Part shown: piece after piece, positions 22,188 through 30,285 of the stretch
How the letters are laid out: every line of letters starts with the position of its first letter
How positions within the stretch are numbered: the stretch's first letter is position 1
NCBI GenBank assembly: GCA_947626495.1
Contig: CANQSJ010000004.1
Coordinates: forward strand, 1-33,068
Direction: 5' to 3'
Origin: an uncultured Oscillospiraceae bacterium
GTDB taxonomy: Bacteria; Bacillota; Clostridia; Oscillospirales; Oscillospiraceae
Length of the DNA: 33,068 nt
Notes under the pieces: model-generated
What the model was told of the DNA's origin: nothing
Seen by the model: only the letters and a program-made list of their open reading frames with translations
Database searches by the model: none
Program-made: the position numbers and the translations under genes

Positions 22188-22425
22188 GCATAATTAATAG
22201 GTCCTTGTCGCCGCTCTCGCGGTACATCAAGTACAGGATCAGCGCCATGATGAGGTCGTCCGTCTCCATGTTCGCGCTCACGGACTCCAGCTTGTGCATC
22301 AGCGCCCCCACCGCCCCGGAGAGCTTATCCTCTCTCTGGGGCGGCCTTGTTTCCCGTCTTGCGGGCACCGGCGCGGGCTGATTCTCCCGGCGCCGGTCTC
22401 TGCCGTACGCGCCGCTATACGCCAT
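22165..22425 (-). CDS. Unknown small protein with hydrophobic C-terminal tail (third of three overlapping genes)
   Basis: The 86-residue protein has a basic, Arg/Pro-rich first half (YGRDRRRENQPAPVPARRE), then a helical, hydrophobic end (residues about 55-86: DDLIMALILYLMYRESGDKDLLIMLGAMLL) made of two short hydrophobic stretches separated by a charged turn. I recall small clostridial proteins with this type of tail but no known function. It overlaps the preceding gene by 11 bases, so it is probably translationally coupled to it. GGGAG lies 10 bases before the ATG. Membrane association or self-assembly is a guess. Confidence 0.65.
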   Translation of the reverse strand: MAYSGAYGRDRRRENQPAPVPARRETRPPQREDKLSGAVGALMHKLESVSANMETDDLIMALILYLMYRESGDKDLLIMLGAMLLT

Positions 22426-22774
22426 GTCCGCCGTACTCCCGCATCACCGCCCCGGCGATGTTGGCCATTCGCGCGATCTTCATCGCCCGGTCCAGCTTCT
22501 CCTGCTTCTCCGGCCGCATATAGGGACGCATGGCCAGCAGCAGCGCCGTGGAGCGGCTGGTCTCCCCGCCCTTGGCGAAGGCCTTGCCGATGACGGACAA
22601 AAGCTTCGCGTCCGTCTGCGCCTGCTCCGGCTCCTGCCTCTCCGGCGGATCGTCCCGTTTCTCCGGGGTCCCCGGCTCCTGGGCGAAGATGCTCCTGGCC
22701 ATCTGGGACAGCTTTTCCATCTGCGCCGGATCGGACAGCACCGCCTCCAGCCGGGCGGAGAGATCACCGTCCAT
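22415..22774 (-). CDS. Unknown small helical protein (second of three overlapping genes)
   Basis: The 119-residue protein begins with a short amphipathic part (LSARLEAVLSDPAQMEKLSQMARSIF), then a charged, Pro/Glu-rich linker (about 33-52), then a helical region with a distinctive core (STALLLAMRPYMRPEKQEKLDRAMKIARMANIAGAVMREYG). The first segment resembles part of the 81-residue protein next to it in style (both mention 'LSQ...' helices with Asp-Pro turns), but identity is too low to call a duplication. Family not recognised. It overlaps both neighbours by 11 bases, which indicates a single translational unit. The ribosome site is weak, supporting coupling. Confidence 0.68.
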   Translation of the reverse strand: MDGDLSARLEAVLSDPAQMEKLSQMARSIFAQEPGTPEKRDDPPERQEPEQAQTDAKLLSVIGKAFAKGGETSRSTALLLAMRPYMRPEKQEKLDRAMKIARMANIAGAVMREYGGHGV

Positions 22775-23009
22775 CGCTGTTCACCGCCCTCTTTACCTGG
22801 GACGCCAGCCGTCGGCCCTCGGGCGTGGCCAGCACGTCCCGCAAAAGCTGGCTCAGCGCCTTCATGTCCCCCGCCTTCGCGGCCTGCTCCAGCTTCCGCT
22901 TGTCCAGACCCGCCAGCACCTTCTCCGCTTCCCCGGACCGGGCCAGCGCATCCAGGACTGCGCCGCTGTCCCCCTGGCGCACCATTTTCGCATATCCCTC
23001 CAGATCCAT
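22764..23009 (-). CDS. Unknown small helical protein (first of three overlapping genes)
   Basis: The 81-residue protein is predicted to be all helical and highly charged, with a repeated pattern of short helices: YAKMVRQGDSGAVLDALARSGEAEKVLAGLDKRKLEQAAKAGDMKALSQLLRDVLATPEGRRLASQVKRAV. The wording recalls helix-turn-helix repeat scaffolds, but I cannot name a family. It has a strong ribosome site (GGAGGGGG), which is held in a perfect 10-bp inverted repeat. It lies 73 bases after the SLH cysteine-peptidase gene on the same strand and could be read from it. Its stop overlaps the next gene. Confidence 0.68.
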   Translation of the reverse strand: MDLEGYAKMVRQGDSGAVLDALARSGEAEKVLAGLDKRKLEQAAKAGDMKALSQLLRDVLATPEGRRLASQVKRAVNSDGR

Positions 23010-23014
23010 AACAA

Positions 23015-23061
23015 CACCCCCTCCGTTCAGGCCATTGTATGCGGCCGTCCCGGAGGGGGTG
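23015..23061 (-). promoter_or_regulatory. Hairpin masking the ribosome site of the three-gene unit
   Basis: CACCCCCTCC (23015-23024) and GGAGGGGGTG (23052-23061) are perfect complements; inside, GGCC (23030-23033) can pair with GGCC (23043-23046). On the minus strand the second arm is the ribosome site of the 81-residue gene starting at 23009. No T tract follows, so control of translation is more likely than termination. Confidence 0.6.
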
Positions 23062-23082
23062 ACTGATTCGAGTTTTCCCGGA

Positions 23083-26000
23083 TCAGCCGTTCAGGTACTT
23101 GTCCAGCCGCATGAAGATCGTGGCGACCTCCGCGCGGGTGGCGGCTGCAGTGGGATTGAAGTTGCCCTTGTTGTCGCCGGTGATCACGCCGATGGAGGCC
23201 ATGGCCTTCACCGCGGTGAGCGCGTAGCTTTCCACCTTGGACAGGTCGTTGAAGCTGGCGCTGCCCGCGGGGATCGACATGCCCCGGTACCCCGTCAGGT
23301 ACTTATACAGGATCACGCAGATGTCCTGCCGGGAGATGGCGGCGTTGGGCGAATAGGTGGTGGTCGAGGTGCCGTTGATGATGCCCTGCAGATTGGCCCA
23401 CTGGGCATAGCCCGCGCAGTAGCTGATGTCGGAACTGGTCAGGTCGTTGAACTGACACACGTACATGAGCGTCTTGTTGTTGCTGGGCATCACGCTGCGC
23501 ACGTAACCGGTCTTGCCGTTGTACTCCACCTGGTACCAGACCGCGCCGTCCTTGCTCTGGGAGGCGGGCACGATGCTCTTGACCTTGATGTACTGGCCGG
23601 AGGCGGCGAGGATGGTCACATGGGAGGAGCTGGTGCTGGTGCTGGAGCGGACATAGATATCCGTGCCGTTGGTCAGGCCCATCCGGCCTGTCCAGTTGGC
23701 GATGGTGCTGTCCAGCTTGGCATACCGGCCCAGGACCGTGATGAACATGGCCCGGTTCATCGCCGTTTCCGGCTCGAACCTGGTGGAGGAGGTGCCGTTG
23801 AACAGACCCTTGTTGGTGGCGAAGGCCACCGCGTCCACATACCAGCTCCCGGTGGGAACGTCGTTGAACGGCAGCTTGATCTCCGCCTTGATGGTGTGGT
23901 CGGACTGGACGTTGGAGAAGGTGTATTTGCTCACCACGCCCAGATTCTCACCGTCCACCTTCACGTTGCCCAGAGTATAGCCGTTGACGGAGCCGAACTG
24001 GAAGGTGACGGTACTCCCCTCCAGCACGCTGGCGGAGCCGTTGGGCGAGACGAATCCGAACGGATCGTCCACGGTGATGGTATAGAGCTTGCCGGCCTTC
24101 ACCTGGAACACGGCCACCTGGCTGGGCACGCCCTTCGCCACGGCGAACGCCTTGATGACCAGATCGTCCTGCACCTCGATGCCAGTGGAGGAGGTGACCC
24201 GGTTGCTGTTGAGTGTGGGGTCGGCGCCGTTGGTGGTATAGTATATGGTGGCGCCGCTGGCGGCGGACAGGGTGAGCTTCTTGGAGCCGTCGGCATAGTA
24301 CACGCCGCCGCTGAGGAACACGCCGGAGTTGTCCGTGGATCCGACGACCCGCAGCGTGGGCTGGGTGGCCATATCCACCTGCTCATTCAGGGGGAAGCTG
24401 TTCAGATACCCCGGCACTTTGGCAATGGCGCGCACGTTGGTGGACTTGCTCACGGTGAACGGCCCGGTATACTGCGTGCTGGAGGTGGAAGGCGCGGAGC
24501 CGTCGGTGGTGTAGTAGATGACCGTGCCGGAAGAGGCGTGGCTCAGGGTGATCTTGGCGGAGGCGGGCCCCTGGGCCGTCACCGTCATGGTGGGCGCGGG
24601 CGCGTAGCTCAGCTTCGCGTCGTCGTTGGGCTCGCGCACGCTGGGCCGGCTGGAGCAGTCCCGCCGATAGATCTTGTAGCCCTTGGTCAGGTAATAGTTG
24701 TAGATGTAGGACAGCTGGCCCTGGTACTCATAGGTCCGGCCGCTGATGACCTCGCCGTAGACCGACACCCGCATTTTGGAGGGGGTCTGCTCCGTGATCT
24801 CCACGGAGACCACCCGGCCCTGGCTGTCGTAGCCGATATCGGTGACCAGCACCACGTGCTCGCTGGTCAGGTTCAGACAGTCGCCCACCTGCAGCTTGTA
24901 CAGCACGTTGTCCTTGTTGGGCGAGCCGATGAGCTCAGAGAAGTTCACCAGCGTGGAGCAGGGGCACCGATACGGCAGATCCCAGGCGTAGGACACGAAG
25001 CCGGAGCAGTCGCTGCCGTAATAGGGCGCCCGGCGGCCGTATGTAGAGTAGCTGGTATAGAGCGGGCTGGAGGCGTTGTCCACCTCCTGCAGGAACTTGC
25101 CCAGGGAGATCTCCCAGCCCACGTAGCCGGTACCCACCGCCTGGGCGTAGGGCACGCCCTTGTATGTCTTGCCGGCAATAAACTTGCCGTTGTCCGTCCG
25201 GTAGACGGAGTCGCTCTTGGTGCTGATGTAAGAGGGATCGTTGCCGCCCCAGGCGGTAATGGTCTTCACCGGGGTCCACTTGACCTCGGCCATCTGCTGG
25301 GCCCGCAGAACGATGTTCTGCTGGTTGGCCGTCATCTTCTTGGTCAGGACGGTGGAAGTGCTGATGGTGTCGATGCCGTTGTTGGCATACTCCACCAGGG
25401 CCGCCTGCATCGCAAGATACTGGTCGGACTCCAGATAGGCCCGCTCCTGGGCCAGCGCTTCCTCGTCGGAGATGTCGCTGATCGCCGCGGCCTCATCCCG
25501 GTGCAAGCTGTAGCTCTGCAGGGACACAGCGCCGCTGAACAGATCCGCCAGGTCGGTCTGATAGGTCGCGCCGCCGGTGACCACCACCAGCCAGTCCCCC
25601 TCGGGATAGGCGCTGTCCACCGCGGACAGAAGCTGGGTCTTCTCCGCCCAGAGATCATAGGCGAACAGCTCGCCTGTCAGATAGAGGTTGCCGTAGGGCG
25701 TGGGGATCAGGCCCTTCACGTCCGCGGGGGCGTCCAGCGTCTCCGCGACGCCCGCGGCCATGTCGTAGGACACCACCGCGCCGTCCACAGTCATGCGCAG
25801 CTCGTCCCCCATGACGTACATCTGCCAGATCTGGCCATCGGCGGTATAGACGCTCTCCGCCGCGCCGCCGGCCGCGCTCATGCGCCAGACCGTGTCGCCG
25901 CTGGTGTAATAAAGCCACTGGCCGGACAGGTTCAGGTTATCGGCCCGGGCGTCGGACAGCTTTACCGCCGCGCCGCCCTGCTGCAGCCAGATGCCGTTCT

Positions 26001-26445
26001 CGCTGTAATAGTAGCCGCTGCCCGCCTCCAGCGTCCAGCCGCCGCCCAGAATGGAGGCGGCGGTGTTGCCGGGCTCCGTCCAGGGCCAGACCTTGTGCTC
26101 CGGCTGGACGGCCGCGGTACCCGGCTCGTCCTGCTCCCCGGCCTCGTTCTCTTCGGGCTGGTCGGGCTCATCGGACTGCTCGGGCTGGGAGGGCTCTTCA
26201 GACTGTTCGGGCTGGGAGGGCTCCGGAGCGATCTCCGACGCCTCCGGCTGAGGAGCCTGCTCCCCGTCCCCACCGTCGGTCTCTTCGGCCTCGGGCGCGG
26301 GCTGCTGTCCCTCCTCCGCGGCAACGGAGCTCTCCGGGTCTGGGGGCGCATCAAGCCCCGCGCTGGCAAAGGCCAGCCCGTCCCCCATCGAGATAAATAT
26401 TGTAAGGACCAGCAGCAGCGCGATCCCTTTTTTGAAAACAGCCAT
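23083..26445 (-). CDS. Large secreted cysteine-peptidase-like protein with S-layer-homology module
   Basis: The 1120-residue protein has: signal peptide (about 1-28); acidic Pro/Glu/Gln-rich stretch (30-118) with three 9-residue repeats; beta-propeller-like region (about 130-290, with WLYYTSGDTVWRMSAAGG resembling DUF5050); NlpC/P60- or CHAP-like peptidase region with Cys480 in YYGSDCSGFVSYAW and His530 in LTSEHVVLVTDIG; two chitobiase-C-type repeats (638-680, 728-775; IYYTTDGSAPS, IYYTTNGADPT); an InlB-type repeat (785-856); then SLH 1 (859-912), an SH3-like domain (923-987), SLH 2 (999-1050) and SLH 3 (1065-1118). Likely a wall-anchored peptidoglycan hydrolase or amidase. The ATG at 26445 follows GGAGG; an upstream in-frame ATG has no ribosome site. 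The SLH-SH3-SLH-SLH order recurs at the other end of the SpoIID protein. Confidence 0.85.
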   Translation of the reverse strand: MAVFKKGIALLLVLTIFISMGDGLAFASAGLDAPPDPESSVAAEEGQQPAPEAEETDGGDGEQAPQPEASEIAPEPSQPEQSEEPSQPEQSDEPDQPEENEAGEQDEPGTAAVQPEHKVWPWTEPGNTAASILGGGWTLEAGSGYYYSENGIWLQQGGAAVKLSDARADNLNLSGQWLYYTSGDTVWRMSAAGGAAESVYTADGQIWQMYVMGDELRMTVDGAVVSYDMAAGVAETLDAPADVKGLIPTPYGNLYLTGELFAYDLWAEKTQLLSAVDSAYPEGDWLVVVTGGATYQTDLADLFSGAVSLQSYSLHRDEAAAISDISDEEALAQERAYLESDQYLAMQAALVEYANNGIDTISTSTVLTKKMTANQQNIVLRAQQMAEVKWTPVKTITAWGGNDPSYISTKSDSVYRTDNGKFIAGKTYKGVPYAQAVGTGYVGWEISLGKFLQEVDNASSPLYTSYSTYGRRAPYYGSDCSGFVSYAWDLPYRCPCSTLVNFSELIGSPNKDNVLYKLQVGDCLNLTSEHVVLVTDIGYDSQGRVVSVEITEQTPSKMRVSVYGEVISGRTYEYQGQLSYIYNYYLTKGYKIYRRDCSSRPSVREPNDDAKLSYAPAPTMTVTAQGPASAKITLSHASSGTVIYYTTDGSAPSTSSTQYTGPFTVSKSTNVRAIAKVPGYLNSFPLNEQVDMATQPTLRVVGSTDNSGVFLSGGVYYADGSKKLTLSAASGATIYYTTNGADPTLNSNRVTSSTGIEVQDDLVIKAFAVAKGVPSQVAVFQVKAGKLYTITVDDPFGFVSPNGSASVLEGSTVTFQFGSVNGYTLGNVKVDGENLGVVSKYTFSNVQSDHTIKAEIKLPFNDVPTGSWYVDAVAFATNKGLFNGTSSTRFEPETAMNRAMFITVLGRYAKLDSTIANWTGRMGLTNGTDIYVRSSTSTSSSHVTILAASGQYIKVKSIVPASQSKDGAVWYQVEYNGKTGYVRSVMPSNNKTLMYVCQFNDLTSSDISYCAGYAQWANLQGIINGTSTTTYSPNAAISRQDICVILYKYLTGYRGMSIPAGSASFNDLSKVESYALTAVKAMASIGVITGDNKGNFNPTAAATRAEVATIFMRLDKYLNG
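26143..26223 (-). repeat. Three tandem 27-base units coding EPSQPEQS(E/D)
   Basis: Residues 75-101 of the large SLH protein read EPSQPEQSE, EPSQPEQSD and EPDQPEENE. The DNA units are close copies, so unit number may vary between strains. They form part of an acidic, extended spacer after the signal peptide. Confidence 0.75.
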
Positions 26446-26501
26446 GGGTTTCCTCCATCTGTCAAACGATACATACGGTGGTTCCCGATACAGATACACA
26501 C

Positions 26502-26530
26502 ACTATATCATGGTTCCCCTCGATTTGCAA
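26502..26530 (-). promoter_or_regulatory. Promoter of the large SLH cysteine-peptidase gene
   Basis: On the minus strand TTGCAA (26525-26530), a 17-base spacer and TATAGT (26502-26507). The start would be near 26495, about 50 bases before the start codon. Confidence 0.7.
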
Positions 26531-26610
26531 GAAATATTTGCAATTTTTGTTTCCGGTTTGTTATCTAAAACTACAACTTTTGTAATTATGTTAACACATT
26601 CAAAACAAAC

Positions 26611-26638
26611 ACGGGCCGGGGATATCTCCCCGGCCCGT
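26611..26638 (-). terminator. Terminator of the serC-serA operon
   Basis: ACGGGCCGGGGA (26611-26622) pairs perfectly with TCCCCGGCCCGT (26627-26638) around TATC. On the minus strand GTTTGTTTTG follows. It lies about 20 bases after the serA stop. Confidence 0.85.
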
Positions 26639-26657
26639 CCGATCAAGATCTGTTTTG

Positions 26658-27818
26658 TTACAGCACCCGCACCCGGCGCACATGGGACACCGCGGCGATG
26701 CGCCCGGCCAGCTCCTGGCTGATGGGGCTGCCCACGTCGATGACCGTGTAGGCCACCTCTCCCCTGGCCCGGTTCTGCATGTGCTCCACGTTGATATTCT
26801 CTGCGCCGATGATGTCCAGAAAGCTGTTGATCATGCGGGGGACGTTGTCGTGGATGGCGCAGATGCGGGCGACGCCAGCCCGCTCCAGGGTCAGTTCCGG
26901 CAGGTTGACGCTGTTGTGGATGTTGCCGTTGAGCAGGTAATCGGCCAGTTCCTGAGCCGCCATGATGGCGCACTTCTCCTCGCTCTCCGGGGTGGAGGCG
27001 CCCAGATGCGGGAAGGCCACCACGCCCTTGGCTCCGGCCAGTTTGGCGCTGGGGAAGTCGGTGACGTACCGGGCGGCCTTGCCGCTCTCCAACGCGGCCA
27101 GCACCGCGTCCTCGTCCACCAGACCGCCCCGGCCCAGGTTGATGATGCGCACCCCGTCCTTCATCTGGGCGATGGCGGCGGCGTCAATCATGTGGTGGGT
27201 CTTCTCGTTGTGGTGCACCTGCACCAGAACATAGTCGGCGGCCTTGAAGAGACTGGGCAGGTCCTCGGCGTGCTTGACGTCGCTGTGCAGATGCCAGGCC
27301 GCCTCCACAGACAGATAGGGGTCGTAGCCGATGACGTTCATGCCCAGGTTCAGCGCGCTCTTGGCGATGCGGGCGCCGATGGCCCCCAGGCCGATGACAC
27401 CCAGGGTCTTGCCCCGGATCTCCGGGCCCACGAAGGCCTTCTTCCCCGCCTCCACAGCCGCTTCCACGTCGTCCCGTCCGGCCAGGGAGTGGACCCACAG
27501 GGCGCCGCCCATCAGGTCCCGGGAGGCCAGCACCAGGGAGCAGACCGCCAGCTCCACCACCGCCTGGGCGTTGGCGCCGGCGGTGTTGAACACCACCACG
27601 CCCTTTTCCGTGCACCGCTCCACAGGCACGTTGTCCGTGCCCACGCCGGCGCGGGCGATGGCCAGCAGGTTCTTCCCGAAGGTCATATCGTGCAGCTTGG
27701 CGGAGCGGACCAGCAGTCCGTCGGGATCGGCCGCGTCGTTGTCCACCCGGATATCCTTGGCCGCCAGTACATCCAAGCCCGTCTGGGCGATGTTGTTCAT
27801 GGTCTTGACTTTATACAT
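26658..27818 (-). CDS. serA: D-3-phosphoglycerate dehydrogenase
   Basis: The 386-residue enzyme oxidises 3-phosphoglycerate, the first step of serine synthesis. It has the NAD-binding GVIGLGAIGARIA, the substrate Arg in IINLGRGGLVDE, the catalytic His in AFPHLGAST and a C-terminal ACT domain (about 312-386, VARICAIHDNVPRMINSFLDIIG) that could sense serine. The usual acidic catalytic motif (DVFEEEP) is replaced by VTDFPSAKL, as I recall in other Firmicutes SerA of this type. The ATG at 27818 has GGTGGA upstream and overlaps the end of serC by 8 bases, so the two are translationally coupled; an upstream TTG would cover its ribosome site. Very sure of function class. Confidence 0.92.
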   Translation of the reverse strand: MYKVKTMNNIAQTGLDVLAAKDIRVDNDAADPDGLLVRSAKLHDMTFGKNLLAIARAGVGTDNVPVERCTEKGVVVFNTAGANAQAVVELAVCSLVLASRDLMGGALWVHSLAGRDDVEAAVEAGKKAFVGPEIRGKTLGVIGLGAIGARIAKSALNLGMNVIGYDPYLSVEAAWHLHSDVKHAEDLPSLFKAADYVLVQVHHNEKTHHMIDAAAIAQMKDGVRIINLGRGGLVDEDAVLAALESGKAARYVTDFPSAKLAGAKGVVAFPHLGASTPESEEKCAIMAAQELADYLLNGNIHNSVNLPELTLERAGVARICAIHDNVPRMINSFLDIIGAENINVEHMQNRARGEVAYTVIDVGSPISQELAGRIAAVSHVRRVRVL

Positions 27819-28896
27819 GGTGTTCCACCTCAAACTTCTTCATAAACGCCGCCAGGGCCTGCACGCCCTCCATGGGCTGGGCGTTGTAGAGCGACGCCCG
27901 CAGACCGCCCACGCTGCGGTGGCCCTTCAGATTCATCAGCCCCTTCGCCTGGGCCTCCTTGGCGAAAGCCGCGTCCAGATCGGCGTCCCCGGTGCGGAAG
28001 GTGACGTTCATATCGCTGCGGTCCTCCGGCCGGGCGCAGCCCTTGTAGAGGGAGCTGTTGTCAATGATGTCGTAGATGACGGCGGCCTTCTCGTGCTTGA
28101 TGGCCTCCATGCCGGCCACCCCCCCCTGCTTTTCCAGCCAGTCCAGCACCAGCCCCAGCATATAGATGCACCAGCAGGGCGGGGTGTTGTACATGCTGTC
28201 CTTGGCGATCATGGTCTTGTAGGAGAGCATCAGGGGCGTATAGGGCGCCTCCCGGCCCGCCAGGGACTTATCCATGATGACCACAGTGACGCCGGCGGGA
28301 GCCATGTTCTTCTGGGCACCGGCCAGGATGAGGCCGTACCGGGACACATCCACCGGCCGGGAGAGGATCTCCGAGCTCATGTCGCACACCAGCGGGGCCG
28401 CCGTCTCGGGCACATAGTCCCAGGCGGTGCCGTAGATGGTGTTGTTGGCGCAGTAGTAGAAATACTTGGCCTCCGGGCTCAGGTCCAGCTGATCCTGGCG
28501 GGGGATGTAGGAGAAGTTGTCGTCCTCGGAGGAGGCGGCGATATGGACCGTGCCGTACTTTTTTGCCTCCTTCATGGCGATGTTGGAGAAGTTACCGGTG
28601 ACGGCGTAATCCGCCGTGCCCCCCTCCATCAGGTTCAGGGGGACCATGGAAAACTGCAGCGACGCGCCGCCCTGCAAAAACAGGATCTCATGGCTGTCCG
28701 GCACGCTGAGCGCCTTTTTCAGCTTCTGCTTGGTGCTGTCGAATATCTCCTGGAAAAAGGCGCTGCGGTGGCTCATCTCCATGACGGACATGCCGCTGCC
28801 GTTATAGTTGAGGATCTCCGCGGCGGCCCGCTCCAGGGCCTCCCGGGGCAGGACCGACGGTCCCGCGGAAAAGTTGAATACTTCTTCCCTGTTCAT
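27811..28896 (-). CDS. serC: Phosphoserine aminotransferase
   Basis: The 361-residue pyridoxal-phosphate enzyme transaminates 3-phosphohydroxypyruvate to phosphoserine, the step after SerA. It starts with FNFSAGPSVLPREALERAAAE, contains FLQGGASLQFSMVPLNL, and has the Schiff-base lysine K196 in LAGAQKNMAPAGVTVV, ending with GHRSVGGLRASLYNAQPMEGVQALAAFM. Length is normal. GAGG lies before the ATG. It is the first gene of the serC-serA operon, with its own promoter at 28934-28962 overlapping the end of mtaB. No serB is seen in the window. Very sure. Confidence 0.96.
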   Translation of the reverse strand: MNREEVFNFSAGPSVLPREALERAAAEILNYNGSGMSVMEMSHRSAFFQEIFDSTKQKLKKALSVPDSHEILFLQGGASLQFSMVPLNLMEGGTADYAVTGNFSNIAMKEAKKYGTVHIAASSEDDNFSYIPRQDQLDLSPEAKYFYYCANNTIYGTAWDYVPETAAPLVCDMSSEILSRPVDVSRYGLILAGAQKNMAPAGVTVVIMDKSLAGREAPYTPLMLSYKTMIAKDSMYNTPPCWCIYMLGLVLDWLEKQGGVAGMEAIKHEKAAVIYDIIDNSSLYKGCARPEDRSDMNVTFRTGDADLDAAFAKEAQAKGLMNLKGHRSVGGLRASLYNAQPMEGVQALAAFMKKFEVEHHV

Positions 28897-28933
28897 GGTT
28901 TTACCTCAATAAATAATCAAGGATGATAACGCG

Positions 28934-28962
28934 ATAGTATCTCATTTTGGGCCGGATTGCAA
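28934..28962 (-). promoter_or_regulatory. Promoter of serC-serA
   Basis: On the minus strand TTGCAA (28957-28962), a 17-base spacer and TACTAT (28934-28939). The start would be near 28927, about 30 bases before serC and just after the mtaB stop. Confidence 0.65.
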
Positions 28963-28963
28963 A

Positions 28964-30232
28964 TCATTCCGTCCGTTTTGTCACTTCGCCCAAAAGTGTG
29001 TCGCCGTCGACCGCGTCAATGAGCACATTTTTTACCTCTCCCCGCACGGCGCGGCCCCGGATGCGGACGGGGCAGTAATTGCCCCCGTGGCCGGAGCGGT
29101 CTGTCTCAAAGAGCACCTGCTCCACCTGTCCCACCCGGCCGGCCAGATAGGCCTGGCGCATCCTCTCGATGACCTCTCCCGCCCGGCGCACCCGCGCCTC
29201 CTTCTCAGCGTGGGACAGCTGGTCGGGCATGTCCGCCGCCTTGGTGCCGGGTCGGACGGAGTAAGGAAAGGCGTGGACGCTGTAAAAGCCGCAGCTCTCC
29301 AGAAAAACCAGCGTCGATTCAAAATCCGCCTCGCTCTCCCCGGGAAAGCCGCAGATCAGATCCGCCGTCAGCGCACAGCCGGGAAAGGCGGCCCGCAGCC
29401 GGCCGCATACCGCCAGAAACGCGGCGGTGTCGTACTTTCTGTTCATCCGCCGCAGGGTGTCGTCACACCCCGACTGCAGGGACAGATGAAAATGGGGGCA
29501 GATGTTCCCCAGCGCCGCCAGGCGCCGGCAGAAAGCCTCCGTCACCGCCGTGGGCTCCAAAGAGCCCAGCCGGATGCGCACGCCGGGCGCTGCCTTGGCC
29601 ACCGCCTCCACCGCGTCGGCCAGACCCGGCTTTCCCGGCAGATCCTTGCCGTAGGAGGCGATCTCGATGCCCGTCAGGACGATCTCCCGGAACCCCTCCC
29701 CTGCCAGGGCCGCCCCCTGGGCGGCGCAGCTTTCCAGCGGCAGGGACCGGACCCGGCCGCGGGTATAGGGGATGACGCAGTAGGTGCAGAAATTGTCGCA
29801 TCCGTCCTGAATCTTCAGCATGGCCCGGGTCCGGCCGGACACCGCGCCGGCGGGTAGCGGCTCGAACACCCGCCGCCGGAAGGGATCGTCCACCCACCGG
29901 GCGGGAAGCGCCCGCTCGATGGCGTCCGCCAGGGCGTGCTTATCGCCGCTGCCGAACACGATGTCCGCCCCCAGGGCGGCGACGGCGTCCGGCTCCAGCT
30001 GGGAGAAGCAGCCGCACACCACCGTCAGCGCGCCGGGATTTTGGCCCTGCAGCCGCCGGATGGCCTGCCGGGACTTGCGGCCGCTCTCCGCCGTGACGGC
30101 GCAGGTGTTGACAATCACCACGTCTGCGTCCCGCTCCGCCGGCTCAAAGCCCCTCTCCCGGAGCATGGTCTCCAGAGCCTGGGTCTCATATTGGTTGACC
30201 TTGCAGCCCAAGGTGTAAACAGCGTACTTCAT
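28964..30232 (-). CDS. mtaB: tRNA t6A37 methylthiotransferase
   Basis: The 422-residue radical-SAM enzyme adds a methylthio group to N6-threonylcarbamoyladenosine at position 37 of ANN-decoding tRNAs. It has the MtaB opening YTLGCKVNQYET (C10) with further N-terminal cluster cysteines (C44 in VNTCAV and C73 or C75), and the radical-SAM triad C145, C149 and C152 in DGCDNFCTYCVIPYTRGR. It also has HFHLSLQSGCDDTLRRMNRKYD, LICGFPGESEADF and a C-terminal TRAM-like domain. The GCKVNQYET wording separates it from MiaB and RimO. The ATG at 30232 has AAGG 8 bases upstream. It is divergent from the cysteine desulfurase gene. Very sure. Confidence 0.94.
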   Translation of the reverse strand: MKYAVYTLGCKVNQYETQALETMLRERGFEPAERDADVVIVNTCAVTAESGRKSRQAIRRLQGQNPGALTVVCGCFSQLEPDAVAALGADIVFGSGDKHALADAIERALPARWVDDPFRRRVFEPLPAGAVSGRTRAMLKIQDGCDNFCTYCVIPYTRGRVRSLPLESCAAQGAALAGEGFREIVLTGIEIASYGKDLPGKPGLADAVEAVAKAAPGVRIRLGSLEPTAVTEAFCRRLAALGNICPHFHLSLQSGCDDTLRRMNRKYDTAAFLAVCGRLRAAFPGCALTADLICGFPGESEADFESTLVFLESCGFYSVHAFPYSVRPGTKAADMPDQLSHAEKEARVRRAGEVIERMRQAYLAGRVGQVEQVLFETDRSGHGGNYCPVRIRGRAVRGEVKNVLIDAVDGDTLLGEVTKRTE

Positions 30233-30237
30233 AAATC

Positions 30238-30266
30238 TTGCCTTTTCCCGCCGCCTGGATTATAAT
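30238..30266 (+). promoter_or_regulatory. Promoter of the cysteine desulfurase gene, palindromic -10
   Basis: TTGCCT (30238-30243), a 17-base spacer and TATAAT (30261-30266). The -10 lies in ATTATAAT (30259-30266), which reads TATAAT on both strands, so it could also serve mtaB on the minus strand, although no good -35 is seen on that side. Confidence 0.7.
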
Positions 30267-30285
30267 CGGGGCGGTGATTTTTGAT

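Noticed and set aside
22825-26568. 1247-residue open frame antisense to the large SLH protein
   Set aside because: Same base-composition effect; the opposite strand encodes clear signal peptide, peptidase, chitobiase-C and SLH domains.
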